64,000 bases of DNA. Origin: Nonomuraea solani (lineage in GTDB: Bacteria > Actinomycetota > Actinomycetes > Streptosporangiales > Streptosporangiaceae). The stretch covers positions 1 to 64,000 of the forward strand of contig NZ_FNVT01000035.1 of assembly GCF_900108335.1 (NCBI RefSeq), written 5' to 3'. The position numbers and the translations under genes were made by a program. Under the pieces are notes generated by a model that saw nothing but the letters and a program-made list of their open reading frames with translations, did no database searches and had not been told where the DNA came from. Below, one piece after another: positions 33,398 through 42,310 of the stretch. Position 1 is the stretch's first letter. Every line of letters begins with the position of its first letter.

Positions 33398-33459
33398 CTC
33401 AGCTCCTCTGTGGGGGATACGCATGATCCAGCTCGGGGGTTCGGAGGGATATTCCCACC

Positions 33460-34152
33460 TCAGTCGCTCAGTCGCACCCCGAGTTCGTCGAGCCGGTCCA
33501 GCATGTCGGCCGGATCGGCGTAGACCCTGAACGCCCCCGCTCGTTCGAGCTCGTCCCTGCCGTACCCGCCGGACAGCACCCCGATGCCCAGCGAGCCGGC
33601 GCGGCGGGCCGCGAGCAGGTCCCAGACGCTGTCGCCCACCACCATGGCATGCGCCGGGTCCACCCCGGCCAGCGCCGCACCGGCCAGGAACAGGTCGGGG
33701 TCCGGCTTGGCGCGCCGCACCAGGTCGCGGGTCACCATCGGCGTGTCCTCCGGCAGCCCCAGCATGCCCAGCGCGAGCCGGGCCGTACGCGCGTAACCGC
33801 TGGTCGCGATGGCCCACGGCACGCCGCGCGCGCTCAGCTCGGCCAGCAACTCCGCCGCGCCGGGCAACGGCTTGACGGAGTCGACCTGCTGCTCGTACGC
33901 CTCCGCGTGGGTCGTCTGCAACTCCGCGATCTGCTCCCGGCTCAGCTTCAGCCCCGTCTCCCGCAGCAGCGCGCTGACGAACAGTCCGCCGCTCATGCCG
34001 ATCCTGCGGTGGATCCGCCACACCGACAGGTCGATGCCCATCCCGGCCAGCGCTTGCCGCCAGGCCACGACGTGCTGGTAGACGCTGTCGATCAGGGTGC
34101 CGTCCAGGTCGAACAGAAACGCGGGAGTCGGAGCCTCCGGGAATTCACGCAT
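33460..34152 (-). CDS. HAD-family phosphatase
   Basis: 230 residues. Motif I FDLDGTLID (nucleophile Asp), motif II IATSG, motif III Lys in RRAKPDPDLF, and motif IV VVGDSVWDLLAAR. A helical cap after motif I places it with phosphoglycolate phosphatase/beta-phosphoglucomutase-like enzymes. Located before gnd, it may dephosphorylate a sugar phosphate such as 6-phosphogluconolactone-derived or 2-deoxy sugar phosphates (inference). Its start is only 14 nt from that of the divergent SDR gene, leaving almost no space for two promoters. Confidence 0.9.
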   Translation of the reverse strand: MREFPEAPTPAFLFDLDGTLIDSVYQHVVAWRQALAGMGIDLSVWRIHRRIGMSGGLFVSALLRETGLKLSREQIAELQTTHAEAYEQQVDSVKPLPGAAELLAELSARGVPWAIATSGYARTARLALGMLGLPEDTPMVTRDLVRRAKPDPDLFLAGAALAGVDPAHAMVVGDSVWDLLAARRAGSLGIGVLSGGYGRDELERAGAFRVYADPADMLDRLDELGVRLSD

Positions 34153-34166
34153 GCGTCCATGACACC

Positions 34167-34808
34167 ATGGCCGACATGCGGATCATCATCGCGGGTGGCC
34201 ACGGTCAGATCGGGCTGCGGCTGGCCGCCCGCCTCACAACGGGCGCGGTCGGGCTGGTGCGCAACCCGGACCACGTCGCCGACGTCGAGGCCACCGGGGC
34301 CGAGGCCGTCGTGTGCGACCTGGAACGGGCGAGCGTCGAGGACGTCGCGGCGATCCTCGAAGGCGCCGACGCCGTGGTGTTCGCCGCCGGGGCGGGACCC
34401 GGCAGCGGCGCGGCCCGCAAGGACACCGTCGACCGAGCCGCGTCCGTGCTGCTCGCCGACGCCGCCGAACGGGCCGGTGTGGGGCGTTTCATCCAGATCT
34501 CGTCCATGGGCGCCGGCAAGCCGCCCGCCGGCGGCGACGAGGTGTGGGCCGCCTACATCAAGGCCAAGACCGAGGCCGAGGAGGACCTGCGGGCCCGCGA
34601 CCTCGCCTGGACGATCCTGCGGCCCGGCCGCCTCACCGACGAGCCCGGCACGGGCCTGGTCAGGCTCGCTCCCGAGGTGGAGCGGGGCGCGGTGCCGCGC
34701 GACGACGTGGCGGCCGTCGTCATCGCCCTTTTGGCCGACCCCGGCACCGCCCGCCGGACCCTGGAACTCGTCTCCGGCGACACACCCATCGCGGACCTCA
34801 CTCCATAG
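34167..34808 (+). CDS. NAD(P)-binding SDR, atypical (YwnB-like)
   Basis: 213 residues. Rossmann loop IIIAGGHGQIGLRLA at the start (GxxGxxG), then VVCDLERASVEDVAAIL, ISSMGAGKPPAG, and WTILRPGRLTDEPGTG, all typical of atypical SDRs that bind NADP and act as reductases or redox sensors. Two possible ATGs, 34167 and 34176; neither has a clear ribosome binding site. Overlaps the convergent ptsI gene by 11 nt. Confidence 0.85.
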   Translation: MADMRIIIAGGHGQIGLRLAARLTTGAVGLVRNPDHVADVEATGAEAVVCDLERASVEDVAAILEGADAVVFAAGAGPGSGAARKDTVDRAASVLLADAAERAGVGRFIQISSMGAGKPPAGGDEVWAAYIKAKTEAEEDLRARDLAWTILRPGRLTDEPGTGLVRLAPEVERGAVPRDDVAAVVIALLADPGTARRTLELVSGDTPIADLTP

Positions 34809-36465
34809 CCGCTCGGGCGCGCTCCTCGCACTCCGCCAGGGTGAGCCCGGCCAGCGCCTCGCGGACGAGCGGCACGCACACCGGGGCCATGGACAGGCTC
34901 GTCACGCCCAGCCCTGCCAGCAGGGGCGCGATCAGCGGGTCGCCGGCCGCCTCGCCGCACACCCCGACCGGTTTGCCCGCCTCACGGCCCGCCGCCGCGC
35001 ACATCGCGATCAGGTCCAGGAGGGCGGGCTGGCGGGGGTCGAGGAGGTCGGCCAGGGCGGAGTGCTGGCGGTCGGCGGCGAAGGTGTACTGGGCCAGGTC
35101 GTTGGTGCCGATGCTGAGGAAGTCGACCTCCCGCAGCAGCCGCCCGGCTCGCAGCGCCGCGGCCGGGACCTCCACCATCGCCCCCACCCTGGCGATGCCC
35201 GTCGCCCTGGCCCGGCGGGCGAAGGCGGTGGCCTCCGCGATCGTGGTGACCATGGGCGCCATCACCCACGGGCTGGTGCCGGTCCGGCGGGCCGCCTCGG
35301 CGATCGCGTCGAGCTGGGTGTCCAGCACCTCGGGCAGGAGCCGGTCCACGCGCAGGCCGCGTACGCCCAGCGCCGGGTTGTCCTCGCCGGGCAGCCCCAG
35401 GAACGGCAGCGGCTTGTCGGTGCCGGCGTCGAGCGTGCGCACGATCACGTTCTCCACCTGGCCGAACACTTCCGCGTACGCGCTGACCTGCTCCTCGAAC
35501 GACGGCGCCTGCGCCCGGCCCAGGAACAGGAACTCCGTGCGGAACAGGCCCACCCCCTCCGTGCCCTCCGCACCCTCCGTGCCCGGAGCCAGGTCCTTGG
35601 CCGAGCCGATGTTGAGCAGCAGCTTGACCGGATGGCCGTCGGCGGTCCTGCCCGGACCCGCACCGGCCGCCAGCCGGTCTCTGCGCCGCCGGTCGGCCGC
35701 GCCCACCTCGGCCGCCTCCGCCTCGGTGAGGCCGATCGCGAGCTCGCCGGTGCTCCCGTCGACGCCGATCACCGTGCCGTCGGCCAGCTCCAGGACGCCC
35801 GCGCAGGCCACCACGGCGGGCAGGCCCCGGCCGCGGGCCAGGATCGCGGTGTGGCTGGTGGGGCCGCCCCGCTCGGTGACGAGCGCCAGCACGTCGGGGC
35901 CCAGGCCGGCGGTGTCGGCGGGGGAGAGGTCGGCGGCGACCAGCACGTACGGGTGGCCGGGAGACGGCAGGCCCGGCATGGGCAGGCCCAGGGCGAAGGC
36001 CAGCGCGCGGTGCTTGAGGTCGTCGAGGTCGGCGGCCCGTTCGGCGAGGTAGCCGCCGAGCGCGGCCAGGGCCTCGCGGTGCCCGGCGAAGGCGGCGTCG
36101 AGGGCGTGGGCGGCGTCGGCGCCCTCGGCTGCCAGGCGTTCGGCCTCCTCCAGCAGCATGGGGTCGTCGGCCATCATGGCCAGCGCCTCCAAGATCTCGG
36201 CGGCCTCGCCCCGCGCGGCGGCGGCACGCCGGTTGAGGTCGGCGGCGACCGCCTCCAGCGCCTTGGCCGCCGTGGCCGCCTCCGCGCCGGGGTCGGTGAC
36301 CGGGCGCGGCGCGGGCAGCTCCGGCGGGCCGGCCATCCGGATCACGGGCCCCGCGGCCCGCCCCTGGCTCACCCCCAATCCGCTGAGCCGCCCGGCGGCC
36401 CCCGCCCAGGGGCCGCTGTCAGGCCGGGAGCCACCGGACGGGGGCGGGGATGCCTTTTCACCCAT
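34798..36465 (-). CDS. ptsI: PTS enzyme I (phosphoenolpyruvate-protein phosphotransferase)
   Basis: 555 residues. Phospho-accepting H205 in GGPTSHTAI, PEP-binding barrel with VGAMVEVPAAAL, DFLSIGTNDLAQY and CGEAAGDP. It takes phosphate from PEP and gives it to HPr. Starts with a Pro/Gly-rich 28-residue extension before the domain proper. Its ATG lies 8 nt inside the HPr gene, so it is translationally coupled. It is the last gene of the PTS operon and converges on the SDR gene. Confidence 0.95.
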   Translation of the reverse strand: MGEKASPPPSGGSRPDSGPWAGAAGRLSGLGVSQGRAAGPVIRMAGPPELPAPRPVTDPGAEAATAAKALEAVAADLNRRAAAARGEAAEILEALAMMADDPMLLEEAERLAAEGADAAHALDAAFAGHREALAALGGYLAERAADLDDLKHRALAFALGLPMPGLPSPGHPYVLVAADLSPADTAGLGPDVLALVTERGGPTSHTAILARGRGLPAVVACAGVLELADGTVIGVDGSTGELAIGLTEAEAAEVGAADRRRRDRLAAGAGPGRTADGHPVKLLLNIGSAKDLAPGTEGAEGTEGVGLFRTEFLFLGRAQAPSFEEQVSAYAEVFGQVENVIVRTLDAGTDKPLPFLGLPGEDNPALGVRGLRVDRLLPEVLDTQLDAIAEAARRTGTSPWVMAPMVTTIAEATAFARRARATGIARVGAMVEVPAAALRAGRLLREVDFLSIGTNDLAQYTFAADRQHSALADLLDPRQPALLDLIAMCAAAGREAGKPVGVCGEAAGDPLIAPLLAGLGVTSLSMAPVCVPLVREALAGLTLAECEERARAAME

Positions 36466-36739
36466 CGACGACCTCTTCCGCGTCCAGGTCGCGCGCCAGC
36501 AGTGCCGCCAGCGTGTCCAGGGCCTCCTCGGCTCCGGGCCCGTCCGCCTCCAGCGTGACCTCCGTGCCGCGTACCGCCCCCAGGGACAGCACCCCGAGCA
36601 TGCTCTTGGCCGGCACCGCCTTCTCGCCGAGCCGGATCGTCACCGGCACCCCCGCCTTCACCGCCGCCTGCACGAACAGCTTGGCGGGGCGGGCGTGCAG
36701 GCCGCTGGCCGAGGCCACGGCCACCGTTCGCTGGGCCAT
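36458..36739 (-). CDS. ptsH: PTS phosphocarrier HPr
   Basis: 93 residues from ATG 36739, preferred to the in-frame GTG three bases earlier because of AAGGAG spacing. Active H15 in GLHARPAK, and the regulatory-serine region AKSMLGVLSLG. In Firmicutes that serine is phosphorylated by HPr kinase; actinomycetes usually lack that control. It relays phosphate from EI to the EIIA encoded two genes upstream. Confidence 0.95.
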   Translation of the reverse strand: MAQRTVAVASASGLHARPAKLFVQAAVKAGVPVTIRLGEKAVPAKSMLGVLSLGAVRGTEVTLEADGPGAEEALDTLAALLARDLDAEEVVDG

Positions 36740-36750
36740 CACGTTCTCCT

Positions 36751-37755
36751 TCAGGGTTCTATCGTGACCTTAATGGCGGCACCCCGGCTGACCAGGCCGA
36801 TCCCGTCCAGCACCTGGGGCAGCGGCAGCCGGTGGGTGATCAGGTCCGACACCACCACGGCCCCTTCCGCCACCAGCCGCAGGGCCTCGGCGTTGTGGGC
36901 GGGGCTGGAGCCGTTCGCGCCGACGATGGTCAGCTCGCGGTAGTGCACCAGGTTCGCGTCCAGCGCGATGACCGGGTCGTCCTTGGGCAGGCCGCCGAAG
37001 AAGCTGATCCGCCCCTGGCGGGCCGCCATCCGTACGGCCTGCTCCTGGGCCGCGCCCGACGCCGCCGCGGTGATCACCACGTCGGCGCCCCGGCCGCCGG
37101 TCAGCTTGAGCACCTGCTCGACCGGGTCGGCGTCGATGGCGGCGTCGGGGTGGACGAGTTCGGCCGCCATGGCCAGGCGCTGGGCGTTCACGTCCACCAG
37201 GAACACCCGGGCGGCGCCGCGCGCCCGCGCCAGCCGTGCGTGCAGGCAGCCGATCGGGCCCGCGCCCATCACCACCACGTCGTCGCGGGGGCCGACGCGG
37301 GCCAGCGACTGGCCGTTCAGCACGCACGCGAGCGGCTCGGCCACCGACGCCTCCGCGAAGCCGACGCCGTCCGGGATCGCGTTGATGCCGTTGACGGCCA
37401 GGACCTTCGCGGGGACGATCATGTACTCGGCGAAGCCGCCGTCGTAGTGGTAGCCCATCGACTCCTGGTACGGGCACACGGTCTGGCGGCCGAGCCGGCA
37501 CTCGGTGCACGTCCCGCACGGGATCGCGGCGATGACCTGCACCCGCGCGCCGGTGTCCACGACCTCGCCGGAGATCTCGTGGCCCATCACGCGCGGGGGC
37601 ACGATGTGGTGGTGACCGAACTTGTAGATCTTGGCGTCGGTGCCGCAGGTCGAGCAGTTGCGTACGCGGATCTTCAGCTCGCCGGGCCCGGCGACGGGCT
37701 CGGGCGCGTCCTCGATCCTGATGTCGCCCGGCGCGTGGAATCTGGCGACCTTCAT
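36751..37755 (-). CDS. Zinc-dependent medium-chain polyol dehydrogenase
   Basis: 334 residues from ATG 37755 (AAGGAG upstream; overlaps the EIIA stop by 4 nt). Catalytic zinc ligands in NCSTCGTD and GHEISGEVV; a structural zinc lobe C-x2-C-x2-C-x7-C is suggested by CGTCTECRLGRQTVC. Cofactor loop VVMGAGPIGCLHARLAR. It belongs to the sorbitol/threonine/galactitol-1-phosphate dehydrogenase group. In this PTS operon it most likely oxidises a polyol phosphate to a ketose phosphate, like GatD. The classical MtlD is a different family, so the substrate may be a polyol other than mannitol. Confidence 0.88.
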   Translation of the reverse strand: MKVARFHAPGDIRIEDAPEPVAGPGELKIRVRNCSTCGTDAKIYKFGHHHIVPPRVMGHEISGEVVDTGARVQVIAAIPCGTCTECRLGRQTVCPYQESMGYHYDGGFAEYMIVPAKVLAVNGINAIPDGVGFAEASVAEPLACVLNGQSLARVGPRDDVVVMGAGPIGCLHARLARARGAARVFLVDVNAQRLAMAAELVHPDAAIDADPVEQVLKLTGGRGADVVITAAASGAAQEQAVRMAARQGRISFFGGLPKDDPVIALDANLVHYRELTIVGANGSSPAHNAEALRLVAEGAVVVSDLITHRLPLPQVLDGIGLVSRGAAIKVTIEP

Positions 37756-38177
37756 GTGAGCTCCTTCATCACCTGCGAGACCTCCGTGGCCTCGCGCAGC
37801 GTCCTGGCGCGGTCGGGGTCGAGCAGGATCTCGGCCAGCGCCGCCAGCAGCGGCACGTGGCCGTCGCCCTTGGCCGCGATGCCGACGCACAGCGTGACCC
37901 GCTCGCCGTCCCAGTCGACGCCATCGGGGAAGCGGACCACGCAGATCGCGTCCCGCAGCACGGCCTCCTTGGAGGTGTTCGTGCCGTGGGGGATGGCCAC
38001 GCCCTCGCCGACGTACGTGGAGATCGTCCGCTCGCGTTCGAGCATCGCCGTCACGTACGGCTCCGCGACCGCCCCCACCTCGATGAGCGCCCGCCCGCAG
38101 CGCCGGATCGCGGCGTCGCGGTCGGGGGCGCTCTCGTTCAGGAGCACGGCCCGCGGGTCGAGCAGGTCGTCACGCAT
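37752..38177 (-). CDS. PTS EIIA, mannitol/fructose type
   Basis: 141 residues. Phospho-accepting H64 in GVAIPHGTN, the standard EIIA-Mtl/Fru motif, with DWDGERVTLCVGIAAKG beyond it. It transfers phosphate from HPr to EIIB. Separate gene rather than fused to EIIC as in E. coli MtlA; starts 8 nt inside the EIIB gene. Confidence 0.92.
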   Translation of the reverse strand: MRDDLLDPRAVLLNESAPDRDAAIRRCGRALIEVGAVAEPYVTAMLERERTISTYVGEGVAIPHGTNTSKEAVLRDAICVVRFPDGVDWDGERVTLCVGIAAKGDGHVPLLAALAEILLDPDRARTLREATEVSQVMKELT

Positions 38178-38478
38178 CGACCGTGCCGCCGTTCTTGATC
38201 GTGTTGACCAGCCGGGTCACCGCCGGGTCCCCGAGGAAGATCTGGAACGACACCAGCACCTTCCCGGGAGCGGCCGCCCTGGCCCTGGCGGCCAGGCCCG
38301 CGTGGCACACGACCACGTCGGCGTCGTCGGGGATGGAGTTGACCGGGGTGTGCTCGACGGTCACGCCGGTGTCCTTGAGCTGCTTCCTGAGCGTGGAGGC
38401 GAGCATCACGCTGCTGCCCATGCCCGCGTCGCAGGCCACGATGAGCTTGTGGATGTCCTTGCTGTCGATGCCGGCCAT
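38170..38478 (-). CDS. PTS EIIB, mannitol type
   Basis: 102 residues. Phospho-cysteine C16 in IVACDAGMGSS, typical of EIIB-Mtl, followed by TPVNSIPDDADVVVCHAGLA. It passes phosphate to the sugar alcohol in the EIIC channel. AAGGAAGG upstream of ATG 38478, 3-nt gap to EIIC. Confidence 0.93.
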   Translation of the reverse strand: MAGIDSKDIHKLIVACDAGMGSSVMLASTLRKQLKDTGVTVEHTPVNSIPDDADVVVCHAGLAARARAAAPGKVLVSFQIFLGDPAVTRLVNTIKNGGTVDA

Positions 38479-38481
38479 GGC

Positions 38482-39588
38482 TCAGCCTTCCTTGGCGGTA
38501 GCGGGTTCCTCGGATTCGGAGGACTCGGATGGGTCGGCCTTCTCGCCCCTGCCGAAGCCGAGCAGGAGGGCGGCGACCGCGAACGTCACGCCCGTGGCCA
38601 CCAGGATCCCGAGGCTGGAGGAGAGCCAGCCGCCCTTCGGGGTGACCGCGAGGTAGGCGAAGATGCTGCCGGGCGACGGCGTGGCGACCAGGCCGGCCCC
38701 GGTGATCATGAAGGTGAACACGCCGGCCGCGCCGCCCGCGATGACGGCAAGGATGAGGCGGGGCTTCATGAGGACGTACGGGAAGTAGATCTCGTGGATG
38801 CCGCCGAAGAAGTGGATGATCATCGCGGCGGGCGTGCTCGGCCGCAGCTCGCGCGGCCCGAACAGCAGATACGCCAGCAGCAGCCCCAGCCCGGGACCCG
38901 GGTTCGACTCCAGCATGAACAGGATCGACTTGCCCTGCGCCGCGGCCTCGGCGACGCCCAGCGGGCTGAGCACGCCGTGGTTGATGGCGTTGTTCAGGAA
39001 CAGCACCTTGGCCGGCTCGATCAGCACGGACGCGATGGGCAGCAGGTTGTTGGTGATCAGCCAGCTCACCGCGTTGCCGGCGCCGGTGGTGATCGTCTGC
39101 ACGATCGGGCCGATGCCCAGCATGCCGACCACGGCCATGGCGCCGCCCACGATGCCGGCGGAGAAGTTGTCCACCAGCATCTCGAAGCCGGCCTTGGTCC
39201 GCTGCTCCGTGAACTTGTCCACATATTTCAGGATCACGGCGGTGAGCGGGCCGATGATCATGGCGCCGAGGAACATCGGCGCCTCCGTGCCCACCACGAC
39301 GCCCATCACGGCCACCGCGCCGACGACCGCCCCGCGCTGCCCGTGCACCATCCGGCCGCCGGTATAGGCGATGAGGATCGGCAGCAGGGTCGAGATGATC
39401 GGATTGACCATCTTCGCCAGCGTCTCGTTGGGCAGCCAGCCGGTCGGGATGAAGAGGGCGGTGATCAGGCCCCAGGCGATGAACGCGCCGATGTTCGGCA
39501 TGATCATGCCGGCCAGATAGCCGCCGATGCGCTGGATGGTGGCCTTGACCCCGGTTCCGACGACCGGGGGAGTGTAGGTGTCGGCCAT
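38482..39588 (-). CDS. PTS EIIC, mannitol type
   Basis: 368 residues with about eight membrane helices. MIMPNIGAFIAWGLITALF near the start, NNAINHGVLSPLG, FGGIHEIYFPYVLM (the GIHE signature of EIIC-Mtl) and a charged C-terminal tail. It moves a hexitol or pentitol across the membrane while EIIB phosphorylates it. AAGGAG upstream of the ATG. 32-nt gap after the kinase gene. Confidence 0.93.
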   Translation of the reverse strand: MADTYTPPVVGTGVKATIQRIGGYLAGMIMPNIGAFIAWGLITALFIPTGWLPNETLAKMVNPIISTLLPILIAYTGGRMVHGQRGAVVGAVAVMGVVVGTEAPMFLGAMIIGPLTAVILKYVDKFTEQRTKAGFEMLVDNFSAGIVGGAMAVVGMLGIGPIVQTITTGAGNAVSWLITNNLLPIASVLIEPAKVLFLNNAINHGVLSPLGVAEAAAQGKSILFMLESNPGPGLGLLLAYLLFGPRELRPSTPAAMIIHFFGGIHEIYFPYVLMKPRLILAVIAGGAAGVFTFMITGAGLVATPSPGSIFAYLAVTPKGGWLSSSLGILVATGVTFAVAALLLGFGRGEKADPSESSESEEPATAKEG

Positions 39589-39620
39589 GGACTTGCTCCT
39601 TCGGGGGGATGAGCAGTTGA

Positions 39621-40583
39621 TCAGCCGGGCGGTAGGGGAGCGGTGAGGGGGCGTGCGGGGTCGGGCGGGTGGACGGTGACGGCCCGCGGGTCGATGTCGG
39701 CGGGGCCGGGCATGCGACTACCGGGCAGGCGTACTGCGGCGGCGCCCCAGGTCAGTGCCCGGGCGAGGGCGTCAGGGCCGTGCCCGCCGGCGGCCAGGAA
39801 GCCCGCCAGCATGGCGTCGCCGGCGCCCACGGAGCTGCGCGGCTCGGTCACGGCGGCCTCGCCGTACCAGATGCCGCCCTCTTCGACGAGGACGGCGCCG
39901 TCGGCGCCCAGGCTGGCCAGCACCGCGCGGGCGCCCGCGGCCCGCAGCTTGCCGGCCGCCTCCACCACGTCGCCCAGCCGGCGGATCGGCATGCCGGTGG
40001 CCGCGGACAGCTCCTCCAGGTTCGGCTTGACCAGGGCGGGCGCGGCGCCGAGCGCGCAGGCGAGCGCGGGGCCGCTGGTGTCGACCGCCACGTGGATGCC
40101 CGCCCCGGCGAACCTGCGGCACAGCCGGGCGTAGACGTCGGCGGGCACCTCGGGCGGCAGGCTGCCCGAGGCGACCACCCAGTCGGCCCCCTGGCCGCCG
40201 GAGTGCGCGGCGGCCAGCACGGCTTCGGCGATCTCGTCGAGCTCGTCCGCCGACAGGGCGGTGCCGGGCTCGTTGATCTTGGTGATGGTGCCGTCGGGCT
40301 CGGCGAGCGTGACGTTCGACCGCGTCGGGCCCGCCACGGGCACGGTCACCATGTCGAGGCCCTCGGCGGCGAGCAGCCGGACGAGCTGCCTGCCCTCGTC
40401 GCCGCCGTACGGCACCACCGCCCGGCTCGCCACCTCGTTGGCCAGCAGCGCGCGCGAGACGTTCACCCCCTTGCCCCCGGGGTCGAGGTGCGCGGCGGCG
40501 GCGCGGATGACCGCGCCCCGGTCGAGGGCGGCGATCTCGATGGTGCGGTCGAGGCTGGGGTTGAGCGTCAGGGTGAGGATCAC
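39621..40583 (-). CDS. PfkB-family sugar-phosphate kinase (1-phosphofructokinase type)
   Basis: 320 residues from GTG 40583, overlapping the DeoR stop by 4 nt (GTGA). LTLTLNPSLDRTIE, LDPGGKGVNVSRAL, ASGSLPPEVP and SVGAGDAMLAGF are the FruK/LacC signatures. It would phosphorylate fructose 1-phosphate, fructose 6-phosphate or tagatose 6-phosphate to the bisphosphate. Since the operon's dehydrogenase should yield a ketose phosphate, this kinase is the next step, after which general aldolase can act. Confidence 0.9.
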   Translation of the reverse strand: MILTLTLNPSLDRTIEIAALDRGAVIRAAAAHLDPGGKGVNVSRALLANEVASRAVVPYGGDEGRQLVRLLAAEGLDMVTVPVAGPTRSNVTLAEPDGTITKINEPGTALSADELDEIAEAVLAAAHSGGQGADWVVASGSLPPEVPADVYARLCRRFAGAGIHVAVDTSGPALACALGAAPALVKPNLEELSAATGMPIRRLGDVVEAAGKLRAAGARAVLASLGADGAVLVEEGGIWYGEAAVTEPRSSVGAGDAMLAGFLAAGGHGPDALARALTWGAAAVRLPGSRMPGPADIDPRAVTVHPPDPARPLTAPLPPG

Positions 40584-41341
40584 GCCCTGATCACCTCCGG
40601 GCCCGCCGCCGCCAGGTCGGCGGCCAGCGTCAGGTCGAGGCCGGTGTCGCTGATCACCACGTCGATCTCGCCCAGTTCGGCGAACGTGGCCAGGTAGGTG
40701 TTGCCGAACTTCGTGTGGTCGGCCAGCAGCACGCTGCGCTGCGCGGCCTTGACCATGGCCCGCTTGATCGCCGCCTCGGCCGGGTCGGGCGTGGTCAGCC
40801 CCCGGGTGAGCGAGCAGCCGTTGGTCGCCATGAACGCGACGTCCACGTTGAGGCAGGCCAGCGGCCGCAGCGCCCAGTCGTCCACCGTGGCCAGCGTCTT
40901 GCCGCGCAACCGGCCGCCCAGCATGATCACGTGCAGGTTGGCGCGCGCGGCCAGGGCGGTGGCCAGCGGCGGGGAGTTCACCACGACGGTCAGCTCCCGG
41001 TCGGCGGGCAGCACCTGGACCAGGCGGCCCGTGGTGGTGCCCGCGTCGATGATCACCGAGCCGTCCTCGGGCAGCTCGGAGAGCGCGGCCTTGGCGATGC
41101 GCTCCTTCTCGGCCGTCATGACCTCGTCGCGGGCCGCCAGCGCGGGCTCGAACCCGAGCCGCTCGACGGGGATCGCGCCCCCGTGCACGCGGCGCAGCAC
41201 GCCCGCCCGCTCCAGCGACGTCAGGTCGCGGCGGATCGTCTCGGTGGTCACGTCGAGCTCGGCGGCCAGCGTCACCACGTCGACGCGGCCCGCGCTCCGC
41301 GCCCTCCGCAGGATCTCCTGCTGCCGTTCCTCGGCGTACAT
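40580..41341 (-). CDS. DeoR-family regulator of the PTS operon
   Basis: 253 residues. HTH (VDVVTLAAELDVTTETIRRDLTSLERAGVLRRVHGGA, split at AELD), then the sugar-phosphate sensor with DAGTTTGRLV, VVNSPPLATAL, LGGRLRGKTLATV and LLADHTKFGN. Similar to FruR/GlpR-like repressors. As first gene of an eight-gene operon it should control itself and the PTS genes, relieved by a ketose phosphate. A good promoter lies 41 nt upstream. Confidence 0.93.
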   Translation of the reverse strand: MYAEERQQEILRRARSAGRVDVVTLAAELDVTTETIRRDLTSLERAGVLRRVHGGAIPVERLGFEPALAARDEVMTAEKERIAKAALSELPEDGSVIIDAGTTTGRLVQVLPADRELTVVVNSPPLATALAARANLHVIMLGGRLRGKTLATVDDWALRPLACLNVDVAFMATNGCSLTRGLTTPDPAEAAIKRAMVKAAQRSVLLADHTKFGNTYLATFAELGEIDVVISDTGLDLTLAADLAAAGPEVIRA

Positions 41342-41381
41342 GATGTTGGTTCACCGCCGTTTCCGGTTGGTTTCTTCTGTG

Positions 41382-41409
41382 TTTATACCCGCTTTCGTTG
41401 GCCGGTCAA
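41382..41409 (-). promoter_or_regulatory. Sigma-70-type promoter of the PTS operon
   Basis: On the minus strand TTGACC (41409-41404), 16-bp spacer, TATAAA (41387-41382). This is one of the best consensus matches in the window. The 40-nt leader to the ATG at 41341 holds AAACAC/GAAAC/GGAAAC-like repeats that may be DeoR half-sites. Confidence 0.65.
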
Positions 41410-41449
41410 GAGCGGCGGGGCGGAATCTGGTAGTTATAGGCGGGTGCGT

Positions 41450-42310
41450 ATGAAGCCACTGGCCGCCGTGCCCCTCGTCGTCGCCGCGCTCGCGGCACCC
41501 GCTCACGCCTCCGAGGTGGCCAAGCCGCCCCGGGTGCCCGCCGGGACGACGGCGGCGTGGGCGGTGTTCGACCGGCAGGCCGGCAGGTTCGTGGCGGTGA
41601 AGAACGTGCACCGTAAATACCGCTCGGCCTCGGTCGTGAAGATCCTCATCGCGATCGACTACCTGGAGGGGCGCAAGAGCGTGCCCCCGGCCGACGCCCG
41701 CCTGCTGAAGATCATGCTGCGGTCCAGCGACGACGACGCCGCCTCGGCGTTCTGGGACCGCCAGGGCAAGGGGCGGCTCATCGTCAGGCAGGCCCGCAGG
41801 CTGGGCCTGTCCGACACCGCGCCGCCGCCCGCCTCGAAGCCCGGGTTCTGGGGATACACCTCGCTGAGCGCGCACGACATCGTGCGCACCTACCGCTACC
41901 TGCTCGACAAGGCCGACGCCCGGGTCAGGGACACCATCCTCGGCCACCTGCGGCAGGCCACGCCGTGCGGGACCGACGGCTTCGACCAGACCTTCGGCAT
42001 CCCCGACGCGGTGCCGAAGCCCTTCGCGGTCAAGCAGGGCTGGTCGGGGTTCGGCACCACGCCGCCGGTCCGGTGCAACGGCGACGCCAGGGCCGTCGGG
42101 GCGCCCATCTCGTGGATCGCGCAGCGGGCCACCGGCTCGGGCGTGCCCGACTACGGGCGGCCGGTCCTGTACTCGACCGGCCTGGTCGGCAAGGGCGAGC
42201 GCTACGTCATGGCCGTGCTGACCGCCCACCCGGCCGGCGCCACCTGGAGCTCCTCGGTCGGGCGCGTCACCACCCTGACCAAGGACCTCTACCGGAGCCT
42301 GCCTAGCTGA
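41450..42310 (+). CDS. Secreted class A beta-lactamase-like serine hydrolase
   Basis: 286 residues from ATG 41450; an in-frame GTG at 41444 preceded by TAGTTA (41431-41436) could be a leaderless start. Signal peptide to about residue 22 (AHASE). S61-V-V-K64 in SASVVKI is the catalytic S-x-x-K, followed by an SDDDAAS segment in the position of SDN and KQGW near residue 197 in the position of the KTG box. It lacks a clear Glu166 equivalent, so it is more likely a penicillin-interactive or esterase-like protein than a true beta-lactamase. 3' end overlaps the next (broken) gene by 8 nt. Confidence 0.82.
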   Translation: MKPLAAVPLVVAALAAPAHASEVAKPPRVPAGTTAAWAVFDRQAGRFVAVKNVHRKYRSASVVKILIAIDYLEGRKSVPPADARLLKIMLRSSDDDAASAFWDRQGKGRLIVRQARRLGLSDTAPPPASKPGFWGYTSLSAHDIVRTYRYLLDKADARVRDTILGHLRQATPCGTDGFDQTFGIPDAVPKPFAVKQGWSGFGTTPPVRCNGDARAVGAPISWIAQRATGSGVPDYGRPVLYSTGLVGKGERYVMAVLTAHPAGATWSSSVGRVTTLTKDLYRSLPS

